Positions 1 to 6,360 of a DNA stretch of 6,541 nt are shown in pieces. Within the stretch, counting starts at the first letter, position 1. The number at the start of each line of letters is the position of its first letter. A model generated the notes under the pieces. It was not told the DNA's origin. It made no database searches and saw nothing but the letters and a program-made list of their open reading frames with translations. The translations under genes and the position numbers were made by a program. Source of the stretch: Clostridium sp. (GTDB lineage Bacteria; Bacillota; Clostridia; Lachnospirales; Lachnospiraceae); NCBI GenBank assembly GCA_004554205.1, contig SFNH01000106.1, positions 1 to 6,541 of the forward strand, read 5' to 3'.

Positions 1-1
1 T

Positions 2-196
2 GACATTTTGGGCATGACTGAGGACGGACTCGTTCTCATCTGGAATGCCAAGGAAAAGGGCAAAAAGAAAACACGTTACCGTGGTGTTTGGGCAGTAACG
101 CAGCTGCCGGGGCTGACGGTCACTTGCAAAGCGGGAACGGACTTCTTCGATGCCGGAGAGGGAGGCCAAACCCTTTTTGAAGATAGCTTTGGCTGA
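2..196 (+). CDS. C-terminal end of an unrecognised protein (5' end outside window)
   Basis: An open frame enters from the left edge and closes with TGA at 194-196, giving 64 residues. I do not recognise the family. The visible part is hydrophilic, with a Lys-rich stretch (KEKGKKKTRYRG, about residues 16-27), followed by a mixed segment containing Trp and one Cys and an acidic, Gly-rich end (FDAGEGGQTLFEDSFG). There is no membrane segment. An internal ATG at 14 and a TTG at 8 exist, but neither has a clear ribosome binding site, so a partial gene starting upstream is more likely than a complete small gene. It lies on the same strand as the following genes, 73 bases ahead of the metallophosphatase. 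That it is a real gene is moderately likely; its function is unknown. Confidence 0.4.
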   Translation, partial: DILGMTEDGLVLIWNAKEKGKKKTRYRGVWAVTQLPGLTVTCKAGTDFFDAGEGGQTLFEDSFG

Positions 197-197
197 C

Positions 198-232
198 GTG
201 CCGGCGCTGCCTTTAGCGGCGCGCCGCGGCAC
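198..232 (+). other. GC-rich imperfect inverted repeat after the first gene
   Basis: Arms GTGCCG (198-203) and CGGCAC (227-232) are perfect complements, and GCGC-type sequence inside them can extend the pairing with a small bulge. It starts just after the TGA of the upstream gene. No run of T follows, so it is not a standard factor-independent terminator. It could be a transcript-stabilising hairpin, a weak terminator, or chance pairing in GC-rich DNA. Confidence 0.25.
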
Positions 233-256
233 ACGAGGCTTACCATCACATAAGAA

Positions 257-264
257 AGAAGGAA
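257..264 (+). promoter_or_regulatory. Ribosome binding site for the ATG at 270
   Basis: AGAAGGAA lies 5 bases before the ATG at 270. It matters because it supports 270 as the true start of the metallophosphatase rather than the ATG at 307, which opens the main frame but has no ribosome binding site and sits inside the conserved metal-binding motif. Confidence 0.6.
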
Positions 265-269
265 TCGCT

Positions 270-1758
270 ATGGCAGATTTAAAAAAATTAACAATATTAC
301 ATTCCAATGACATGCATGGGGATTTTTTGGCAGAACGATCTGGTGGGCGGCGTATCCATGCTCAGCGGTTATCTGAACAAGGTGCGCGCGGAAGATCCGG
401 AGGCGCTGTATGTAATCGCGGGAGATATGTTCCGCGGCTCCATCATTGACGCGGAATATCAAGGCGTCAGCACCATCGAAATCATGAATTATCTGGCGCC
501 GGATGTTGTCACCCTTGGCAATCACGAGGTTGACTACGGGATGGCACATCTCCTGTTCCTCGAAAAATGCTGTAAATTCCCAATCGTGAACGCGAATCTG
601 TACATCAAGACCACAGGCATGCGTATCTTTAACTCTCATAAGGTACTGCGCGCGGCAGGCATGAATATTCTCTTTATCGGCATCATCACCGAGGAGATTA
701 TGGCGGCGGCGAAGAATGACAACCTCATGGGAACCTTTGTGGATATCAACGAGGCGGCGGAGGAAGTCGGCAAAATCTGCGATAATTATAAATCCGTAGA
801 TATTGATCTGACGATTCTCCTGACGCATGTCGGTTTTGAAGAGGACAAAAAGCTGGCGAAGCTTTTGATGCCCGAATGGGGTGTGGATTTGATCATCGGC
901 GGACACTCTCACACGCTGCCGGAGAAACCGGAAGAGGTCAACAACATCCTGATTGTGCAGGCAGGCACCGGCACTAATCAGATCGGGCGCTTTGACATTG
1001 TCGTTGACGCGGACACCAATTCGGTTGCGGAATACAAATGGCAGGCAGTGCCGATCAGCGAAAAAACCTGCCCGCGCGATGAAGATCTGGAGCAGATTAT
1101 TCACTACTACAAGGATGAAACCGACCGCAAATACAATAAGATTGTCACGCACTTCCCTCGGGCGCTTACGCATCCGAAGCGCAATCGGGAAACGGAGCTG
1201 GGCAATCTGTTCGCGGATCTTTTCGTCAAATCGCTGGGGATTGATCTGATGCTGGTTGGCTCAGGCAGCATCCGCAAACCGGCGCTGGGGCCGGTGGTGC
1301 GTTTAGGCGATCTCAAGGTCATCTTCCCGTTTGAGGACGAGATCATGGGAATCGTTTGGACCGGGGCACAGCTCAGGCGTGCCATGCAGTTCGTGCTGCG
1401 TGACGAGATGTTCAGCGATGAAACCGAATTCTATCAGGTCTCCAAGGCGCTCAAGCTGACCTATGACGCACAGACAAAACAGTTTACCGAATTCACGATG
1501 TACGGCAAACCTGTTGCCGATGACGCGAAATTCCGTATCGGCTTGCAGATTTTCCATTATTCCAATATGGAAGACTTTTTCGGCGTCAGTCTGGAGGAAA
1601 CCCGCGCCAATGAGGAGCCGCGCGTGCTGGCAAGTTCAGATTACGCCATCGTGGAGGAGTACCTCCTGCTGCACAATCACTTGATGAGCCGTGTAGAGGG
1701 CAGGCTGGAGGTCCTGAATGGACCGAATGGATACCCGAATGATATCAAAGGAGAGTAA
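270..1758 (+). CDS. Cytosolic UshA/CpdB-like 5'-nucleotidase family metallophosphatase, frameshifted near its N-terminus
   Basis: The family hydrolyses phosphate esters of nucleotides or sugar-nucleotides at a two-metal centre. The first motif, HSNDMHG (metal ligands Asp14 and His16), is in the frame of the ATG at 270. All other motifs are in the next frame, open from 307 to the TAA at 1756-1758: AGDMFRG (Asp at 424), LGNHEVDYG (517-528 region), LLTHVGFEEDKK (His at 826), GGHSHT (from 898). The C-terminal 5'-nucleotidase domain is recognisable by ELGNLFADLF and GSGSIR around 1195-1275. There is no signal peptide, so it should act in the cytosol. About 495 residues once joined, near the family size. 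The frames switch between about 323 (a T6 run, 323-328) and 337: HGDFLAE is in the first frame and DLVGGVSMLSGY in the second. As read, the product from 270 would stop at 449, and one starting at 307 or later lacks the first metal motif. Family assignment is secure; the exact substrate is not. Either a pseudogene or a sequence error. Confidence 0.85.
1747..1755 (+). promoter_or_regulatory. Ribosome binding site inside the end of the preceding gene
   Basis: AAAGGAGAG ends five bases before the ATG at 1761 and overlaps the last codons of the metallophosphatase, whose TAA is only two bases before that ATG. This arrangement supports translational coupling and one shared transcript. Confidence 0.75.
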
Positions 1759-1760
1759 AC

Positions 1761-2315
1761 ATGAGTATTTTTGATCATCTGAAAAAAGCCGCGCAGGGAG
1801 CGGCAGCCGAGGCACTGCGAACAGGCGAAAGCAGAACCTTTCATTTCAAGGCACTGCCGGAAAGCGTAGAGGAGATGAAACTGCTGCCGGAGGCGGCACT
1901 CACTTCACCGTTTGAAACGGCAGCGCTGACAGTCTGCGCGCTCTGCGCTTACGCGGCAGTGCCGGAGGTCGGCAGGGAAATGCTGGATTTCCTCAAAGGG
2001 CCGCAGCCGATGAACGGCGCGGACATCCAGTTCCTGCAGGATCGTTTCCGCGGCGGCAGCCATATTCCGTTCTCCTATTTTGAGGGAGCGACACCGGCGA
2101 ATAATTACACACCGTCCGAGCCGTTTACGATTACGGTTTCAGCAGACTCACATTCCTATGACCAAGAAGGCTATGTCAAGCTGTTCATCCGCTCCGGCGG
2201 CGCTGACAGTCCGCGCCCGATCGTCCTGCGTCAAAAGGGCGAGCAGTGGTTCCTGTGGCAGCAGCTTCTGATGAGCGCTATCCGCACGCCGGCCGCGCAG
2301 GACCCTTGGGCATAA
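1761..2315 (+). CDS. Small cytosolic protein, DUF6935 family
   Basis: A 184-residue protein of unknown function. I assign it to DUF6935 from recall of its characteristic sequence pattern: a short N-terminal helix (SIFDHLKKAAQG), an Ala/Cys-rich helical segment (about 52-66), FLKGPQPM (77-84), an FLQDRF helix (91-96), GATPANNYTPSEPFTITVS (109-127), then a conserved C-terminal block with FIRSGGADSPRPIVLRQK (142-159), QWFLWQQLL (162-170) and a terminal DPWA. There is no signal peptide or membrane segment, so it is probably cytosolic. It reads like a complete protein: the C-terminal DPWA immediately before the stop matches my recollection of the family end. It starts two bases after the metallophosphatase stop with its Shine-Dalgarno inside that gene, and the DUF2207 gene follows after 14 bases, so it sits mid-operon. 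No catalytic motif is visible and I infer no activity. Confidence 0.85.
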   Translation: MSIFDHLKKAAQGAAAEALRTGESRTFHFKALPESVEEMKLLPEAALTSPFETAALTVCALCAYAAVPEVGREMLDFLKGPQPMNGADIQFLQDRFRGGSHIPFSYFEGATPANNYTPSEPFTITVSADSHSYDQEGYVKLFIRSGGADSPRPIVLRQKGEQWFLWQQLLMSAIRTPAAQDPWA

Positions 2316-2318
2316 GAG

Positions 2319-2324
2319 AGGAGG
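2319..2324 (+). promoter_or_regulatory. Ribosome binding site deciding the start at 2330
   Basis: A perfect AGGAGG five bases before the ATG at 2330. The same frame is open further upstream (to 2246) inside the preceding gene, but the extra residues are not signal-peptide-like, whereas a start at 2330 gives a classic signal peptide. This fixes the start at 2330. Confidence 0.85.
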
Positions 2325-2329
2325 TTCCG

Positions 2330-4225
2330 ATGAAACAGAACCAAAAACGAAACCGTCTGCGGCTGCGTATCGCGCTGATGATTGCCATTCTGCTGACCGC
2401 CTGTGTTTTCCCGGGCGCGGCATTTGCCTACACAACCGACCGATATGATATCGATGTCATTGTGCGGGAGGACAACAGCTATCAGGTCAAAGAGCGCATC
2501 GATGTGAATTTTGACAAGCAGCAGCGCGGCATCTTTCGCTATATTCCCGTCTATGATGACGAAATGCGCAAGACGATGAAGATTACGGACGTGGACACCG
2601 GAGATGTTCCGCACAAAACTTATGAGGAAAACGGCAAATTTGTCATTCGGCTGGGCGATGAGGACACCTATGTGACAGGGCCGCAGCAGTACGAGATCAG
2701 TTATCTGGTTCGAATCTACGATGACAAAAACGTCGAGTCCGATGTGCTGTATTATGACCTTTTGCCGACAGAGTGGGAGACGCCGGTCGATGCCTGCGAG
2801 ATCAACATGAAGCTGCCGAAGCCGGTAAAAAAGTCGGAGATTGAAATTTACGCGGCAGCCTACGGCAGCGACACAGCGCATGAAAACGTATACTGGAGTT
2901 ACGATGAAAACAAGAATATGCTGCGGATTACCGGCACAGAACTGCCGCAGGGCACCGGCATTACGGTCTATATTCCGTTAGAGGAAGGCTACTGGGTCGG
3001 ACAGCTCAACAACGATTGGGCGCGTACCGCGGGTCTGGTGACGATGTTTGCGGTGCCGGTTCTGATCGTACTCTACTGGCTGCGCAAGGGGCGTGACCCG
3101 AAGCTGGTCAAGACGGTCGAGTTCTATCCGCCGAAGGGCATGACGCCCGCGGAGGTCGGATATTTTTATGACGGCAATATCGATAGCCGCGATCTCGGCG
3201 CGATGGTGGTTTATATGGCGCAAAAGGGGTATCTGCGCATAGAGGAAAAGAATCATAAGCTGCGCGTTTATCCGCTCAAGGATCCGGACGATCTCGAAAA
3301 GCCTTTTGTCTGCCGCATGTATCATGGGATTTTTGGCGACGCACCGCTGCAAAAAGGCGTGAACCTCGGCAAATACAGCAGCTCCCTGAGCAGTGCATGG
3401 CAGTCGGCAGGCCGTATGCTGGAAACGGAATACAGCGGCGACAACGCGCCGATGGAGCAGGGCGGCAGACTGCGGCAGATCGGCGGCGCGCTGATCCTGT
3501 GCGCGGGACATTTTCTGACCTTCCTGTTCTTCGCCCTCGCAAGCAGAGACAGCGCGGTGATGGGTCTGGAAATCATTACGCAGGTTCTGCTGCTGGTCGG
3601 CATTTCGATGGCAATCAAGGCGAAAAGACTACACACAGACGGAAAAAAATTCCGCAAAGGGCTTCGCGTATTCGCTGCCGGTGCGTTGATCGCGCTCGCC
3701 TGCTCCTGCACGAAGGTCGGCATCGGATGGGTCGGCGAGAGCACAGGGCTTGCGCTGCTGTTCTGCGTGCTGATCGTAATCTCCGCCATCTGCGCGGTAT
3801 TCATGGAGCGGCACAACCAGAAATACGCACGCGAGCTGGGGCAAATCTTCGGGCTTCGTAATTTCATCGAGGATGCCGAGCTGCCAAAGCTGAATCTGCT
3901 GGTGGAGGAGGACCCGGCCTATTTTTATAACATCCTGCCTTATGCTTATGTCATGGGGCTGACAGATAAATGGATCAAGCAGTTTGAGAATATCGCGGTT
4001 CCGCCTGCGGACTGGTACGACGCGGAGGACGATCTTTTGGGCAGACTGTACTGGCTGGAAATGATGGAGCGCATCGAGGAGCTTCGTACGTATACGTCCT
4101 ATTCCTCCAGCGCGACATCGAGCAGTACCGGAAGCAGCGGAGACTCCGGCGGAACGAGCTACAGCTCGGACGGCGGCGGCTACAGCGGCGGCGGCTACGG
4201 TGGCGGAGGCGGCGGCGCGTGGTAA
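2330..4225 (+). CDS. DUF2207 family membrane protein with Gly-rich C-terminal tail
   Basis: A 631-residue envelope protein of the DUF2207 family (COG4907 type), whose biochemical role is unknown. The N-terminus is a signal peptide: basic KQNQKRNRLRLR, hydrophobic core to about 30, likely cleavage after AFA (33). Residues 34-225 form the extracellular beta-rich DUF2207 domain (RYDIDVIVREDNSYQVKER; QRGIFRYIP). Then follow a membrane segment (about 234-250), a cytoplasmic region with YPPKGMTPAEVGYFYDG (266-282), two pairs of membrane segments (about 385-404, 411-429, 446-461, 471-491), and the conserved LPYAYVMGLTDKWIKQF (536-552). The end is Ser/Thr-rich (590-613) and then Gly-rich, finishing GGGGGGAW, as is common in this family. 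The start at 2330 follows a perfect AGGAGG. It is 14 bases behind the DUF6935 gene and 49 bases ahead of the Ig-like protein gene. Length and domain order look complete. Confidence 0.9.
   Translation: MKQNQKRNRLRLRIALMIAILLTACVFPGAAFAYTTDRYDIDVIVREDNSYQVKERIDVNFDKQQRGIFRYIPVYDDEMRKTMKITDVDTGDVPHKTYEENGKFVIRLGDEDTYVTGPQQYEISYLVRIYDDKNVESDVLYYDLLPTEWETPVDACEINMKLPKPVKKSEIEIYAAAYGSDTAHENVYWSYDENKNMLRITGTELPQGTGITVYIPLEEGYWVGQLNNDWARTAGLVTMFAVPVLIVLYWLRKGRDPKLVKTVEFYPPKGMTPAEVGYFYDGNIDSRDLGAMVVYMAQKGYLRIEEKNHKLRVYPLKDPDDLEKPFVCRMYHGIFGDAPLQKGVNLGKYSSSLSSAWQSAGRMLETEYSGDNAPMEQGGRLRQIGGALILCAGHFLTFLFFALASRDSAVMGLEIITQVLLLVGISMAIKAKRLHTDGKKFRKGLRVFAAGALIALACSCTKVGIGWVGESTGLALLFCVLIVISAICAVFMERHNQKYARELGQIFGLRNFIEDAELPKLNLLVEEDPAYFYNILPYAYVMGLTDKWIKQFENIAVPPADWYDAEDDLLGRLYWLEMMERIEELRTYTSYSSSATSSSTGSSGDSGGTSYSSDGGGYSGGGYGGGGGGAW
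4094..4222 (+). repeat. Low-complexity Ser/Gly-rich coding segment
   Basis: This codes for residues 589-631 of the DUF2207 protein. Its first half is rich in Ser/Thr codons; the second half (from about 4172) is a run of GGC/GGA codons interrupted by Tyr and Ser, ending in Ala-Trp. It is low complexity at the DNA level (GGC repeats), so length variation by slippage is possible. No role is shown by the sequence. Confidence 0.7.
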
Positions 4226-4228
4226 ATA

Positions 4229-4234
4229 TATAAT
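4229..4234 (+). promoter_or_regulatory. Possible -10 element ahead of the Ig-like protein gene
   Basis: A perfect TATAAT lies in the 49-base gap between the DUF2207 and Ig-like genes, four bases after the upstream stop codon. No good -35 element is found at 16-18 bases upstream, where the DNA is the GGC-rich tail. A short inverted repeat, TCGGG (4243-4247) and CCCGA (4254-4258), lies between it and the ribosome binding site. It could give the secreted protein its own transcript besides operon read-through, but the evidence is weak. Confidence 0.25.
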
Positions 4235-4260
4235 CAAGGAATTCGGGCAAACACCCGAGA

Positions 4261-4268
4261 GAGAGGAG
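4261..4268 (+). promoter_or_regulatory. Ribosome binding site deciding the start at 4275
   Basis: GAGAGGAG followed by an A-rich spacer lies six bases before the ATG at 4275. The frame is open back to 4200, inside the DUF2207 gene, but only the start at 4275 gives a signal peptide beginning MKRKL, so 4275 is chosen. Confidence 0.8.
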
Positions 4269-4274
4269 AAAAAA

Positions 4275-5924
4275 ATGAAAAGAAAACTTATGACTATGCT
4301 GCTGGCGCTTTGTCTGGTCGTGACCATGATGCCGGCTATGACTTCGACGGCGGCAGCGGTAACGTCCATCGAAAAAGTTACCGCGGAAATCACGGCGGTG
4401 GAGGGCGGAATCAGTGCTCTCAACCCGACCTGCACCACACCGGACAGCACCTACAGCGTAAAGATTGAAAAGGTGGAAGGAAAGAAGAGGATCATGCGTA
4501 TTGATGGAAAACCTAAATATATTTGGTCGACAGCAACCTCCTTTGAACCCGGCAACACTTACCGTTTGACAGTGCGTTTCAGCTCCAACTACTGGGAAGA
4601 ATATTCCTATGAAAACTCCATGAACTTTGCTTACTCGACCAGACCTAGCGGTGCCGTTGACGCGCCGGCAGTGGATGTGACCTTCAAGATTAACGGCAAA
4701 ACCACTACCATCGATCTGTACACGAGCGGCGACGACATCAGTGATTGGGCGCCGGATGACGGCAATGCGAACGAAATGCTGGTGCAGACTGAGGTTGAGA
4801 TTCCGAAGGTAGCGGTAAGCGGCATCACGCTGAACAACAGCACACTCAGCCTTACGACAGGACAGAACTTCACGCTGCAGGCAATGCTTTCGCCATCCAA
4901 CGCGACGAATAAGGAGGTTACCTGGGAATCTTCTGACGCGGGTGTCGCGGCGGTTTCCAAAGACGGCGTTGTCACTGCCAAAAAAGCAGGAAAGGCAACC
5001 ATCGTAGCGAAAGCGGCGGACGAAAGCGGCAAATATGCTTCCTGCGTTGTTACGGTTACCGAGGCGAAGAAGGAAGTTACCGGCGTTACGCTGAACAAGA
5101 GCAGTCTGAACCTTGGCGTCGGCGGTTCCGAAGTCCTCAGCGCGACGGTACTTCCGGCAGACGCGACAAACAAACAGGTAACCTGGCTGTCCTCCACACC
5201 GAGCATAGCGACTGTTTCGCAGAGCGGTGTGGTAACCGGCGTGAAAGAGGGAACCACGCAGATTTCTGTCATTACCGCGGAAGGAAGTAAAACGGCAATC
5301 TGCAGTGTCACCGTTGGCGGACAGACTCCTATCACACCGACCGAACCGGGTACGCAGACAGGCGGCATCATAGATCCGGCAACCGGCAAGACCGCGTCAG
5401 CCACCTTCAGCGGCATGGAAATTGAGCTGGATTATACTTCTACAGCCTACAACGGCAGCGATAAGGAACCGGGCGTGGCGATTCAGGACGCGTACGGCAA
5501 CGATCTCACAGAGGATGTCGATTACACGCTGGATTACTACAACAATCTGACGGTCGGCAAAGCGACGGTGATCGTAAGCGGCAAGGGCAAATACGCGGGC
5601 GTGATCGCAGGCGTGAGATTTACCATCAAGCCGAAGACGGTTACCGTAAAATCAGTTAAAAAAGCGTCGAGCAGAAAGCTGAACGTTGTCTGGGCTTCTC
5701 ACAAGACACAGACCACCGGTTTCCAGGTTCGCTACGCGACAACAAAGAAATTTAAGAGCGGTACTTATAAGACCGTAACACTTACAAGCAAGAGCGCGAC
5801 CTCCAAAGCGCTGACGAAGCTCAAAGCGGGCAAGACTTATTATGTCAAAGTCAGAGCATATAAGACGGTAGACGGCAAGAAGATCTACTCCTCCTGGAGC
5901 AAAGTGAAGAGCGCGAAAGCGTAA
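4275..5924 (+). CDS. Secreted multidomain protein: two BIG2 Ig-like domains, an MBG-like domain and a C-terminal fibronectin-like module
   Basis: A 549-residue exported protein, probably a surface or extracellular adhesin-like or structural protein; no enzymatic domain is visible. Order: signal peptide (MKRKLMTMLLALCLVVTMM, cleavage near STAAA, 24-28); an unassigned N-terminal region (about 29-175); two tandem bacterial Ig-like group 2 domains (about 180-262 and 268-347) with the typical I/VTLN start, TNK-VTW-SS and GVVT motifs; a Pro/Thr linker (about 350-372); an Ig-like module with AYNGSDKEPGV and DYTLDYYNN (about 385-452), of a type found in other Clostridia surface proteins; and a Lys-rich fibronectin-like domain (about 456-548) with GFQVRYATTKKFKSG and KLKAGKTYYVKVRAYKT. 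There is no LPXTG motif, membrane anchor, SLH or choline-binding repeat, so release or non-covalent wall binding is likely. It is the last gene of the run and is followed by a strong terminator. Confidence 0.85.
   Translation: MKRKLMTMLLALCLVVTMMPAMTSTAAAVTSIEKVTAEITAVEGGISALNPTCTTPDSTYSVKIEKVEGKKRIMRIDGKPKYIWSTATSFEPGNTYRLTVRFSSNYWEEYSYENSMNFAYSTRPSGAVDAPAVDVTFKINGKTTTIDLYTSGDDISDWAPDDGNANEMLVQTEVEIPKVAVSGITLNNSTLSLTTGQNFTLQAMLSPSNATNKEVTWESSDAGVAAVSKDGVVTAKKAGKATIVAKAADESGKYASCVVTVTEAKKEVTGVTLNKSSLNLGVGGSEVLSATVLPADATNKQVTWLSSTPSIATVSQSGVVTGVKEGTTQISVITAEGSKTAICSVTVGGQTPITPTEPGTQTGGIIDPATGKTASATFSGMEIELDYTSTAYNGSDKEPGVAIQDAYGNDLTEDVDYTLDYYNNLTVGKATVIVSGKGKYAGVIAGVRFTIKPKTVTVKSVKKASSRKLNVVWASHKTQTTGFQVRYATTKKFKSGTYKTVTLTSKSATSKALTKLKAGKTYYVKVRAYKTVDGKKIYSSWSKVKSAKA
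4812..5315 (+). repeat. Two tandem diverged BIG2 domain units
   Basis: Two adjacent coding units of about 80-83 codons (4812-5060 and 5076-5315) share the same plan, including ATNKEVTW versus ATNKQVTW, DGVVTAKKAGKATI versus SGVVTGVKEGTTQI, and a Cys before the last strand (SCVVTV versus ICSVTV). They have diverged in DNA, so this is an old domain duplication rather than a recent direct repeat. Confidence 0.75.
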
Positions 5925-5939
5925 GACACTTTTGTCTTA
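5922..5939 (+). other. Perfect 7-bp hairpin that includes the stop codon
   Basis: TAAGACA (5922-5928) and TGTCTTA (5933-5939) pair perfectly around a CTTT loop. The first arm is the TAA stop of the Ig-like gene. There is no T run after it (the following bases are AATCAAAAAA), so it is not itself a good terminator. It may protect the mRNA 3' end together with the terminator that starts 11 bases later. Confidence 0.4.
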
Positions 5940-5949
5940 ATCAAAAAAT

Positions 5950-5995
5950 AAAAGCGAGCGGGCAGCGGATAAAAAGAGCTGCCCGCTCGCTTTTT
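5950..5995. terminator. Strong factor-independent terminator, probably bidirectional
   Basis: A 17-bp perfect stem has arms AAAAGCGAGCGGGCAGC (5950-5966) and its complement (5978-5994) around an 11-base loop, followed by T5 (5991-5995) on the plus strand. On the minus strand the same stem is followed by a T-rich tract (complement of the A-rich 5943-5953). It lies between the converging Ig-like gene (plus) and the nucleoside hydrolase remnant (minus) and should end both transcripts. Confidence 0.9.
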
Positions 5996-6039
5996 GACGG
6001 TGCGCCCGGCGGCACACGTTCCGAAAAGTTTCGCCGCCT

Positions 6040-6309
6040 TTACGCGTGCGATGCCGGCGTAAAGAGGTTCATAAAGTTCTCGGTGAAAACCTGTTCATCG
6101 ATCTTGGTGATGACCTCGGCGTTAAACGAGCTGATTTCCGGAATCGCCTCATAGGTACGGCCCTTCTGGTAGAAGATTACCTGCCCGTAAGCATGTCCCT
6201 GTTCTGTGCAGCAATGACAGTGGCAGGAGACTTTTTCGCGAACGAAGTCCGGCCAGACTGCCGCGGCATCATCAGAAGCGGTATCGGTGTCAATAATGAA
6301 TCTTCTCAT
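6040..6309 (-). pseudogene. Internally deleted nucleoside hydrolase (inosine-uridine type) remnant
   Basis: The 89-residue reading frame starts with MRRFIIDTDTASDDA, the N-terminal signature of nucleoside N-ribohydrolases, which split nucleosides into base and ribose. Asp7, Asp9, Asp13 and Asp14 correspond to the metal- and ribose-binding Asp cluster. Full-length enzymes are about 310-330 residues; here the signature is followed after a few residues by a segment (about 24-89) with CHCHCCTEQGHAYGQVIFYQKG and a helical end (ITKIDEQVFTENFMNLF) that resembles the C-terminal end of Clostridia members as I recall them. The simplest reading is an in-frame loss of roughly 220 central residues, including the second catalytic Asp/His region, so it should be inactive. 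The C-terminal match is from memory and less certain than the N-terminal one. A promoter-like sequence lies just upstream and the shared terminator downstream; only a weak GGCAGG precedes the start. Alternatively it is a small protein that has kept only the N-terminal motif. Confidence 0.6.
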
Positions 6310-6331
6310 ACGGGTACCTGCCTATACCATC

Positions 6332-6360
6332 AGTATATGGGATTTTGGAGGTATTTGCAA
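6332..6360 (-). promoter_or_regulatory. Candidate sigma-A-type promoter for the nucleoside hydrolase remnant
   Basis: Reading on the minus strand, TTGCAA (6355-6360; 4 of 6 matches to TTGACA) is separated by exactly 17 bases from TATACT (6332-6337; 5 of 6 matches to TATAAT). Transcription would start near 6325, leaving a short leader of about 15-20 bases before the ATG at 6309. Position, orientation and spacing all fit. Confidence 0.45.

Noticed and set aside
307..309. ATG at 307 as the true start of the metallophosphatase
   Set aside because: It has no ribosome binding site and would discard the HSNDMHG metal motif, which is present in the other frame behind a good start at 270.
268..1173. 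Long open frame (about 300 codons) on the minus strand opposite the metallophosphatase
   Set aside because: It is antisense to a clearly conserved gene, matches no family I know, has no good ribosome binding site, and reflects codon bias of the true gene.
4172..4222. Gly-rich repeats as a novel element
   Set aside because: Gly-rich tails ending in a Trp are common in DUF2207 proteins, so this is expected for the family.
3629..4450. Minus-strand open frame across the DUF2207/Ig-like boundary
   Set aside because: It overlaps two well-supported plus-strand genes, including the Gly-rich tail, and its Ala/Val-rich product is a typical mirror of GGC/GCC-rich DNA.
4631..5416. Minus-strand open frame opposite the Ig-like domains
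   Set aside because: It is complementary to the BIG2 coding region; the Val/Thr/Ser-rich translation is a by-product of the repeats' composition.
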